From Paracoccus sp. MKU1 (lineage in GTDB: Bacteria > Pseudomonadota > Alphaproteobacteria > Rhodobacterales > Rhodobacteraceae): a stretch of DNA of 54,682 nt. The notes under the pieces are model-generated. The model had not been told where the DNA came from. It did not search any database and saw nothing but the letters and a program-made list of their open reading frames with translations. How positions within the stretch are numbered: the first letter of the stretch is position 1; each line of letters begins with the position of its first letter. A program made the position numbers and the translations under genes. Shown piece by piece: positions 27,901 through 34,068 of the stretch. The stretch spans positions 1 to 54,682 of the forward strand of contig NZ_LLWQ01000179.1 of NCBI RefSeq assembly GCF_001447385.1. Direction: 5' to 3'.

Positions 27901-29294
27901 ATCCATCTCAGCGAGGCGTCCGCCCGAAGCAGATTCCAGGTCGCCGTGATCTTGCCCTCGGCCTCCTCCAGTACTGGTGCAAGCGCATATTCCGCCGCAA
28001 TGGCGCTGCGGTGTGTTCGGCCAAAGTCACTGCGCAGGAGCGCTTGCAGCAACCCGGCCAAGTCGTCATCCGAAAGCACACCTTCCTTAAAGGCGTCAAA
28101 GATCACCATCGGAACAAGAGGCAAAAGAACCTCGTCCCGCAGCAGAGCGTTCCATTCGCTTTGCACCGTGGCCGGGGCGGCACTCGAAGCATCGAAACCC
28201 TCGATGAACCGGCGGCCCGAGTCGACGAAGAAATACCCGTGCAGCATCAATCGCACAGAACTCCGATCTGAACGAAGTCTGGCCGCATTTGCTACTGGCA
28301 GGAACACAGCCCAGTCGACCAAGGTTTCCGTTCCGCTAGCTCGATCAGTCAGGACGACTGCGGCATGCACCTCGGCCTTTTCGGGAAGTATCTCCTCGCC
28401 AGCCTCGGTGAAGACGGGAGATTGCGGCCAACGCTCTGAGTTCCGAAGAGCATCGAGCTTAACCTGGGCACCGGAAACCTCGCGCCCAACATAGGTTGAC
28501 GCTGCAGCACCTTGCTCGTTGATCACTCCCTTGAAGCCGATTGCTCGCAGTTCTCCGGCAGGATCAAAGCCGCGCATCCGCTGCGCGTCGGGGGCGCGGC
28601 CAAGACCGACGATCTGTTTGGTATCCCGCCAAAGCTCGATCCGGTTGAGATGACGCAGCCCTGCGAGCGTCAGATGCAGCTCAGCACGGTTTTCAAGAAA
28701 CCCCGATATCAGTTCCTCGATCTGTGGTCTGTTGTCGATGAAGGTGAGTTTCGGCGCAGGCAGAATGTCGTCGTGCCGCAAAGGAAGCCAGAGCAGCAAG
28801 CCTCGATTGATCCCCAAGCATGCGGCAACAAGCTTGGAAAGATCCGTTGGGCCTATCGTGTCCCATGTTTTGGCCTTGGTGTTTTCGATCACCCCCAGAC
28901 AAGGGTTCACGACTTCGGAGAACGGGATCGTATGCCCGAAGGCATGAACGATGAAGGCATCACATAGATGAAAAACCGCTTTCTGGCCAAACCCGAAACG
29001 GCCAATGGTCCCTGAATCATCTCCTTTGGCGCTGTCAGCGAAGGAAAGGATGCCGCGACCGTCCCTCTCGGTAAACGAGCCATCGTTTGACACCAGCAAA
29101 CCGGGCACCCTCAAAAGCGGATTATCCGCCTCGGGCCAACCCTCATGCGCGACAAAACGGATCATTCCGGCTTTCGCGTCTTCGGCGTTCTGTATGAGTT
29201 CCTTCAGCACAGGAAACCCCGAGGAGTACCTATCTTTCAGGTTTGCTTGGATCTGCCGAAAGATGGCGCGCGGCGGGGTGGTCAGATTGGACAT
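21888..29294 (-). CDS. Giant Sacsin-like protein with two GHKL (Hsp90-type) ATPase modules
   Basis: This 2468-aa protein carries two separate GHKL ATPase domains. The first, at residues 15-150, has N-box LKELIQNAEDAKAG near residue 30, VSNDGSF, and GTIGRFGFGQKAVFHLCDAF near 100. The second, at about 1500-1700, has N-box VLFELFQNADDATHQH near 1540 and DVTGRFGLGFKSVHLLSRRV near 1600. Both keep the Glu-Asn and Asp of the N-box and the glycine lid, so both may bind ATP. This duplicated arrangement resembles Sacsin, where such modules drive chaperone-like conformational cycles. The roughly 1300 residues between them and the 750 after the second module show no named domain to me. It has a good start (AAGGAAGCC before ATG), lies 119 bases after the type III Res gene, and overlaps the next helicase by 14 bases. 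GHKL proteins of this class occur in bacterial conflict loci; function here is inferred. Confidence 0.8.
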   Translation of the reverse strand: MSNLTTPPRAIFRQIQANLKDRYSSGFPVLKELIQNAEDAKAGMIRFVAHEGWPEADNPLLRVPGLLVSNDGSFTERDGRGILSFADSAKGDDSGTIGRFGFGQKAVFHLCDAFIVHAFGHTIPFSEVVNPCLGVIENTKAKTWDTIGPTDLSKLVAACLGINRGLLLWLPLRHDDILPAPKLTFIDNRPQIEELISGFLENRAELHLTLAGLRHLNRIELWRDTKQIVGLGRAPDAQRMRGFDPAGELRAIGFKGVINEQGAAASTYVGREVSGAQVKLDALRNSERWPQSPVFTEAGEEILPEKAEVHAAVVLTDRASGTETLVDWAVFLPVANAARLRSDRSSVRLMLHGYFFVDSGRRFIEGFDASSAAPATVQSEWNALLRDEVLLPLVPMVIFDAFKEGVLSDDDLAGLLQALLRSDFGRTHRSAIAAEYALAPVLEEAEGKITATWNLLRADASLRWMPAANSRGRFTCAEILPGLTDWARGRGLLLVVRPAALSERDLGWHPDEIEELLGQLSPRVFLQGGNAVALAELLDVVVGQDEHLRQAAAPILLGLLRKGLLGNTSLANEDHLRAILGFLPPDQVIGLPKSAGRSRRILRSLAEARDGPLCLSEELLPDAAMRQSISTAEATALLHGIAPLLESGGDHEVAGAAALCIVRLLGRQLAAFLDDPACRRLHILRATNGSGLATLVSLSDLVAASRERRLFRDSPQAQQLVKALYEAAPERGALIIRKVEADLLDAIGHPFSFTDATPENVAGLIVGSGVFGPASARGRYLQKHFTEAPEARRAMRSMVVGQICDDHTRLCALADGMGPVAELAANLVADESHSLLVDREILNGLNGHQLQHVKIAQVDGAELGELLHRNIDKLRSPPLHDETVLALLRSDIPDEYLRNLPIFPSKDGHKLTASEIWWISGDFPVPPALSRHAPILRRLNQAPSDARMERLVSPWTPASLIELALRQSNPQSFAHEILGALATDASSLPPAIHTTKWLTDRRGDLWAPDEILDLEPDILNAARQSLAKKGDLSFLPIDELAPETCDPDAQRILRNCRVIPDKVGSLERLMLLIEDARPVAIMGECSQVASELGLIAKQGVDVGLPGWPLLAALLRLSDRPAEDLLRAFDPVRHGDCQSAAQFLSALEGLIDDPKKGAATWSVYRAAFKDLAQWEDSDRKAVFKLIRVRTEANTWVDASAVAHTGGGIVSTHLLHRELSGYLPTPASQSETSNQRRMENGKELDGQSPEKLLAASATSLKPILEFARPHVPSDLLLLLVGLVGRTDPFRAVARQSLSVSEHDIARIWSRIDSDVALHFQPETFGQKFEDKRLSRFVQFQSLTVPPSEISTETLTGTIANLPTGEVKPLGVLGNVHVGWKNFWHNKQLIAARTLQIAAFSGTAVTSADVKMLCLTLAEVFIGYRKEQAACLEALDRLADECDRLDQATVDAARAELEDRLPQVLDELRPQNGSGLWEARKAYRDRIDSHPAGKRQEEARPAAKRELWEKVASPKKADELLIAIRQRIKDYGYDPSRVLFELFQNADDATHQHPVSTEGRFRLEYGDDRLAVSHWGRLINHPGPNVDEGIKKGWRNDLFNMLLMNLSEKREDVTGRFGLGFKSVHLLSRRVSIASHFVSCRIKGGMLPEAWAEGRELSVRRSAHGRPATVIEVEIDPEGHEDVGRALADFTQAAPWLPAMSRSVRHIEIDGSGDWSAEFCELDAQRIRLVSFGGRGFGHALALDLGEETTLFLPLDMQGPVAAPEGLPRLWLLAPLAEVLSVGWLMNGRRFRVDPGRGRLAGSETERQGMFAEFGRTLGLRLVELHDLVTHHWAVLAERAGLSDRSEDRGPQGFLRSLDRLFAKDQGDPLASQLHGKDRGFGRLIAERSALATGLPMPFSPFLRAHEARFVMMGAIADRKLLASLNDWQAMSVIGGAAIAEEVADRIESLGFDRPRSFKLVDLLRHEIGAEKRAAPDLAQRLGRLVDDDLVKSLDKQEEGELLEFLSSLLFKMSDGRWHTAALPPQNATDGDEEERRVLGFAPSKHLADRDYDGAALTFYRLAMRQSGFQRGPIALAQWAKLASDDALQCAVLSYILEGRHGRELGQLLADDRPGWLPNTSDEFRACPLGKSVAPEELPELLGILYPIEQRLLWSGGVQPEAEHKPTDSQAFLRRLHDWWQENHQKERMTYEARVYPHGFHPRNLAAQDVASRREDWFTFFALAIFRTLGRAPEGAHRSFVTRARQTGWWQEMAEAKLPNDPSPWLLRLEDFARADAWRIDYPQWRRALADLYVLARWLPDYIDAYRNLPKVLQTQKVISLKEVWKLSASPIWQRRGLEGAPLTQSLGLGANWLIREGLRAGLWGEDERNCLYPYGWAASDRVRRLCRSELDLDLGEAGDMDQTREIYGIVKDHLGPDDAGFFGDLDLPMQIISDGRHEQQLLMISARHGFLGSDYGVLDDDLMVTNYDEA

Positions 29295-29413
29295 GGCTTC
29301 CTTGCGTTCCCGGCGGCGGGCAAGATTTTTTTGGGCGGATGATCAACCGAATAGAAGGTCAGTAAATCCAAAGGAACATGGCAATGTTGCGCTGCTCCAG
29401 TGGATCATGCTGT

Positions 29414-32260
29414 CTATGCAGTCTCACTCTTGGAAAACTGACTTTCGTCTTGCAGGGAGTACCTGGACAAGAGGTCAGCATCGACCGACCGGGTGTGCGT
29501 AGCCATCAATCCGCTGATCGTGGCGTTCGGCAGCACAGCGGTTTCGGGCACAAGCAGGTAAGACCAAGGTTTATCGCCAGCATTTCGTCCATTGGCGCGG
29601 TTTGCAATGTGGCACCACAGGGCGGCGGCATCGGCCTTTCTGACAACCTGCGCATTGGTCATTTCTGACGCTCGCTTCGTCTCAATGATAAGCTTGTCGG
29701 TCTTGGTCTCGACGACGAAATCAGGCTGATATGAAGCGTTATCTTCGTCATAGATTCTGAACTGGTTCGGCCCCGGCTTCATCCAGAGCTGCACGGAGGG
29801 GTCCTGCTCCAGAATGACCGCCATCCGACGTTCGGGGTCGGAGTCGAACTTTGCCATGTTGTAGCAGGACTTCGCGAAGCCGACGAAAATGAACCGCTTC
29901 ATGTCGCTCAGGCGTTCAGGCGGACTGCGAAAATCGCGCATCGCGTCTTTTCCGCTGCCATCGAACGTCTGCGGCTTCAGTTGATCGAAAGCGGACACCC
30001 GCGTGACGCGATAGGTGGTCTGCTCCCTCCACATGTTGAGTTTCATTTGGGCAACGAGGGCTTCTGAGATCTGGCGCGCATGGCCCTGAAGGATCGACCG
30101 GACCTGCTCGTCGTCGGAGTGCTTCGCCCGGAAGTGGGCGACCACCTGGCCTGCAAGATCATAGAGAATGGCCGCGTGAGAGTCGTAGTCGATCTCGGGC
30201 ACGTCGATCAGCTTGGCGACGATGTAGTCCTCCAGCCGTGATGGGGTCTCACCTCCGGCTTCGCCCGAAATGACTGTTCTCTGCTCCGTGCGGAGGATCT
30301 GGATCAGGAGTTCACGCGAAAGCGGCTGAAAGTTCCAGGACTTCAGGTCGACGTCGAAACGCCTGAAGCCGAAAGAAACCTGCTGTTCCGGCGTAATGGT
30401 CAACATCGGGATGGCGATCGTCCGCTGAACGAACTGCTTGCACACCTCAGCCGTGACGGCCGTAGCCTGCTCGGGTGTCACCGTCGCGAACAGACCTTCA
30501 TCGAACTTCTGCGCAGCCATGGCAGCCTCTGCGATCCGCTGGACGACCTTAGGGTCTTCGAGGTCCTTGATCGAGGACACCTGCTTGCTGATCTGCGGCA
30601 GGACGACATTAAGGACGGTCTTTGCCAGCCCGATCTCCTCGGGCTTGTCATACTTGAACGTGGGCGCTGGCGGAGCCTGGAAGCTGTTCGGCGTTGTTGC
30701 GAGGCCGTCTTTCACCGATGATGCTTCCGACGGACTTGTCGCTGCCTGCGCGCCAGCACCGGCTTGCAGGACCATCTGCTCGACAAGGGACGGCGCGGTC
30801 ACCATCACCGGCTTAGAGGCTGGCACATCGCCGCCTTCACCGATCGTCACCGATTTCAGTCTGCGCGTGACGCCGTTTTCTTCCTTCGCCTTCTCGATCA
30901 GCTCATTGAACCGCTCGTGGGCGATGACAGTAAGGGTATCGACAACTTCGACCCCGGTGCGCTTGCCATAGGGCAGCCGCAGGCCGCGTCCGAGGGTCTG
31001 TTCCGTCAGGATCTCCGACGCCGAGGCGCGCAGCGGAACGATGGTGAAAAGGTTGGTTACGTCCCACCCTTCCTTCAGCTTGTTGACATGGATGACGATA
31101 TCCGTGTCGCCGCTCTTTTCGATGTTCAGCAGGCGCTGCGCGTTCTCGTCGCTTTCCTCGCCGGTGAGCTTGGAGTGGATCTCGATGACGCGCCCCTTGT
31201 AGCGCCCGTCGAAGAACCGGTCGGACTGGACGAACTCGTTGACTTGCCGGGCGTGGGTCGTGTCCTGGGTCACCACCAGCATGAACGGGCGCACTACGCG
31301 GGCCTGGTGTTGCAGGGCATAGGTCTCGAGCGCGACACGGACGTGTTCGTGGTAGTTCACGCCGTCTTCAAGCTTGATCCGCTCCAGCGTCGCGTCATCG
31401 ACCGACTTCGGGTCGAAGTTGGCGCGGGTGCCGACCGCGGGCTCCTTGACGTAGCCGTCCTCCATCGCGTCCGGCAGTTCGTAGCGATAGACGACATTCT
31501 TGAACTCGGCGGACCGCGCCCCGACGCTCTTGGGCGTCGCGGTCACCTCGAGGCCGAGGATCGGCTTCAACTCGGCAATCGCCTTGGCCCCGGCCGAGGC
31601 TCGATAGCGATGCGCCTCGTCCATCAGCAGCACAAGGTCGTCGAGGCCAGACAGATAGGCGAAGTAGCTGTCCCCGATGTATTCCTGCAGGCGCTTGATC
31701 CGGGGCGCGTTGCCGCCACGCACCTCGGAGTTGATCTTCGAGATGTTGAAGATGTTGATGATCGCCCCTTCGCGGCCGAACAGGTCGGCGCCGCGAACAC
31801 CGCGCCCTTCCTCGTAGTTCTCGGCGTTGACGATCAGCGGCGCCTGGTGCGCGAAGGCCTCGATCCCGCGAAACACGTATTTCGGGCTGGTCGGCTGGAA
31901 ATCGGCCAAGAGCTTTTCGTAGATCGTCAGGTTCGGGGCCAGAACGAAGAAGTTCCGGCTCTTCCCGATCATGTAGAGATAGCTGATGAACGCCCCCATC
32001 AGCCGCGTCTTGCCCACGCCGGTGGCCAGCGCGAAGCAGATCGAGGGGAAGTCGCGCTCGAAATCCTCGAACTGGGCGTCAGACATCGGGCCATAGACCT
32101 GGCGCACGGCATCGCGCGCGGCGGCGACATCGGTCTCCTTGGACGGGACGATCAGGTCGACGATATCGTCCAGCCGCCGCAGGGCCTCGGCCTGCGGTTT
32201 GCGCAGGGACAGGCGTTGGGTGATCTGGATGACGGCGCGCTTGGGGTCGACGTTCTGCAT
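29414..32260 (-). CDS. res: Type III-like restriction subunit (Res), helicase-nuclease
   Basis: This 948-aa protein has an SF2 helicase core: FALATGVGKTRLMGAF (Walker A) near residue 78, LVLLMDEAHRYRASAGAKA (DEAH) near 213, LEVTATPKSVGA, and later EQTLGRGLRLPYGKR (motif VI) near 425. The C-terminal PD-(D/E)XK nuclease has YQPDFVVETKTDKLIIETKR near residues 835-860, supplying the Asp and the E-x-K of the active site. Type III Res subunits act with Mod to cut DNA after ATP-driven communication between two sites. The start at 32260 (MQNVDPKRAV) is chosen over an in-frame ATG at 32410 that would lie inside mod in low-complexity sequence. It follows mod after two bases, so it is co-translated. Catalytic residues look intact. 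Confidence 0.88.
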   Translation of the reverse strand: MQNVDPKRAVIQITQRLSLRKPQAEALRRLDDIVDLIVPSKETDVAAARDAVRQVYGPMSDAQFEDFERDFPSICFALATGVGKTRLMGAFISYLYMIGKSRNFFVLAPNLTIYEKLLADFQPTSPKYVFRGIEAFAHQAPLIVNAENYEEGRGVRGADLFGREGAIINIFNISKINSEVRGGNAPRIKRLQEYIGDSYFAYLSGLDDLVLLMDEAHRYRASAGAKAIAELKPILGLEVTATPKSVGARSAEFKNVVYRYELPDAMEDGYVKEPAVGTRANFDPKSVDDATLERIKLEDGVNYHEHVRVALETYALQHQARVVRPFMLVVTQDTTHARQVNEFVQSDRFFDGRYKGRVIEIHSKLTGEESDENAQRLLNIEKSGDTDIVIHVNKLKEGWDVTNLFTIVPLRASASEILTEQTLGRGLRLPYGKRTGVEVVDTLTVIAHERFNELIEKAKEENGVTRRLKSVTIGEGGDVPASKPVMVTAPSLVEQMVLQAGAGAQAATSPSEASSVKDGLATTPNSFQAPPAPTFKYDKPEEIGLAKTVLNVVLPQISKQVSSIKDLEDPKVVQRIAEAAMAAQKFDEGLFATVTPEQATAVTAEVCKQFVQRTIAIPMLTITPEQQVSFGFRRFDVDLKSWNFQPLSRELLIQILRTEQRTVISGEAGGETPSRLEDYIVAKLIDVPEIDYDSHAAILYDLAGQVVAHFRAKHSDDEQVRSILQGHARQISEALVAQMKLNMWREQTTYRVTRVSAFDQLKPQTFDGSGKDAMRDFRSPPERLSDMKRFIFVGFAKSCYNMAKFDSDPERRMAVILEQDPSVQLWMKPGPNQFRIYDEDNASYQPDFVVETKTDKLIIETKRASEMTNAQVVRKADAAALWCHIANRANGRNAGDKPWSYLLVPETAVLPNATISGLMATHTRSVDADLLSRYSLQDESQFSKSETA

Positions 32261-32262
32261 CC

Positions 32263-34068
32263 TCAACCCTCCGCCTCGTCGGCGAACAGGTCGCCGGTGG
32301 ACGTGTCGGCCTTGCTGGCGCGCCTCGGGGCCGGGCCTGCGTCTTCCCCCTCCTCCTCCTGCATCATCGGCAGGGAACTGATCTTGAGCGAATAATCGTC
32401 CTTGCCCCATTCGCAGCGGTCCAGCACCGCGCCGGGGATCTTGCGGATGGTCAGGTTCGACAGGGCACTGGTGCCCGCCTCTTCATAGGCCGAGCAGCAG
32501 ATCAGCAGGCTGCGGTGTTCGCCCACCTCGTCGGACAGGGCGCGCAGCTGGGCGCCGGTCAGGCTGTTGGTGGTGACATAGATGTAGGACGTCTCGGAAC
32601 TGTGGCCGTGCATCCAGAAATGCTCGGTCGAGGGGGCGTAGGTGTAGTTGAAGTGCTTGCACATCGCCTCGGCCAGCATGGCCGGGTTGTATTCCGCGCG
32701 GATGACCCAGTTGCCCCAGGCGTCCTTTTCCATCAGCGAAGGGGCAAGGCGCGCAAAGCGATAGCCACCGCCGCCGCGCCACGCCGTGGCCTCGGTCACG
32801 CCGCCCTTGTCGGTGCCGTCGATCACCTTTTGCAGGCGGGGGACAATGTGGGTTTTGGCATGGTCGCCGAGTTCGACCATGATCCAGCGGCGGCCCATCT
32901 TGTGGGCGACCGCGCCGGTCGTGCCTGAGCCCGCGAAAGAGTCGAGAACAAGGTCGCCAGGCTGTGTACACATTCCAATTATACGCCGAATAAGTGCTTC
33001 GGGCTTCTTTCCGTTGGGAAAAAGCACGCCACCTTCTTGGCCAACTCCGCCCGTTGTCTTGATATCAGTCCAAAAATCACCGGGATTTCGCATGAGATTC
33101 TCGTCAGCAAAAATAACCTGAATGCGAGGCTGCTTAGCATCTTGATCGAAGTCCGACTTATACAAGTATACCAAGCCGCGAGCAGAAAGCCCTGCTGAAA
33201 TCTCTTGATCCAAGCGAGGCAAAGATTTAGCCAAAGCGAGGACGCTTGAAGAACCGACAGCCTGGATAATTCTCCAAGCATTATCGAACTTATACTGAAC
33301 TTGCTCCTTTGTGGGTACATTTAACCTCTTGAAATGCTGAGCCAGAGACTCCGTGCGCGCATTCTTAAGTATCGCATTACACCTATCAACACCCGCCTGA
33401 TCTCGGTTCTCGGCGTTGATGATTTCCTTTAGTTCAGTCAAGTCCCCTTCATCAAGCCCAAGCAGAATAGTTTTGTATTCGTCATTCCAATCGCCAATTG
33501 GAATATTCTCAACGGAAAGCCTTGGCGTAAATCTTTTTCGGTAAACAAGAACATACTCCTTGAGTTTCGGCAGTTTTTTGTCCACGTGAGACATCTTGAC
33601 CCCAGAAGCCTCACTCATTTTAACAGCAATTACATTTATTCTATTTTCGCGACCGAAAACCTCGTCGAGCATGACCGCGAAGTATGGAAATTCATTGTCG
33701 TCTATTTGGGCAAAGAAAAGGCCATCGTCTGCCAGCAAGTCGCGAAGGATGAATGCACGCTCCCTCATTAGGGAAAGCCAAATCGAATGCTCCAAGCCAT
33801 CGTCGTAGTACTCAAATGCTGATCCTGTATTGTAGGGCGGATCAATATAAATGCATTTTACGTTCCCCGCGACCCGCGGGTCAGCCTCCAGTGCCTTCAG
33901 GGCAAGAAGATTGTCGGCTTGGATCAGCAGGTTGTCGAAGATATCCCCATCGCGCCGGGCCTTGGCGTGATAGGATAGCTCGGGCTCTTCGATCAGGATG
34001 CGCGGTTCCAGCCGGGGGCGGATGTCCTTGCCAATCCAGGTGAGTTCGAGCTTGGACTTAGTGGCCAT
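32263..34068 (-). CDS. mod: Type III-like DNA methyltransferase (Mod), adenine-specific
   Basis: This 601-aa methyltransferase has beta-class motif order: IYIDPPYNTGSAFEYYDDG (motif IV) near residue 76, a long target-recognition region, then LVLDSFAGSGTTGAVAHKMG (motif I, SAM binding) near residue 376. DPPY fits N6-adenine methylation. It would modify host DNA and provide site recognition for Res. The ATG at 34068 overlaps the TGA of the upstream SNF2 gene (TGATG); the in-frame ATG at 34083 lies inside that gene. The middle of the gene (about 32970-33870) is plainly more AT-rich than both ends, and this is the part holding the recognition domain, suggesting that it was swapped by recombination. 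The C-terminal tail is acidic. Confidence 0.9.
   Translation of the reverse strand: MATKSKLELTWIGKDIRPRLEPRILIEEPELSYHAKARRDGDIFDNLLIQADNLLALKALEADPRVAGNVKCIYIDPPYNTGSAFEYYDDGLEHSIWLSLMRERAFILRDLLADDGLFFAQIDDNEFPYFAVMLDEVFGRENRINVIAVKMSEASGVKMSHVDKKLPKLKEYVLVYRKRFTPRLSVENIPIGDWNDEYKTILLGLDEGDLTELKEIINAENRDQAGVDRCNAILKNARTESLAQHFKRLNVPTKEQVQYKFDNAWRIIQAVGSSSVLALAKSLPRLDQEISAGLSARGLVYLYKSDFDQDAKQPRIQVIFADENLMRNPGDFWTDIKTTGGVGQEGGVLFPNGKKPEALIRRIIGMCTQPGDLVLDSFAGSGTTGAVAHKMGRRWIMVELGDHAKTHIVPRLQKVIDGTDKGGVTEATAWRGGGGYRFARLAPSLMEKDAWGNWVIRAEYNPAMLAEAMCKHFNYTYAPSTEHFWMHGHSSETSYIYVTTNSLTGAQLRALSDEVGEHRSLLICCSAYEEAGTSALSNLTIRKIPGAVLDRCEWGKDDYSLKISSLPMMQEEEGEDAGPAPRRASKADTSTGDLFADEAEG

Noticed and set aside
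30764..32395. A 543-codon plus-strand frame opposite the type III Res gene
   Set aside because: Res has intact helicase and nuclease motifs; the opposite frame has no recognisable features. Similar antisense frames opposite trbE (45304-46842), trbI/trbG (40135-41607) and the DUF4010 gene (52809-54272) were dropped for the same reason.
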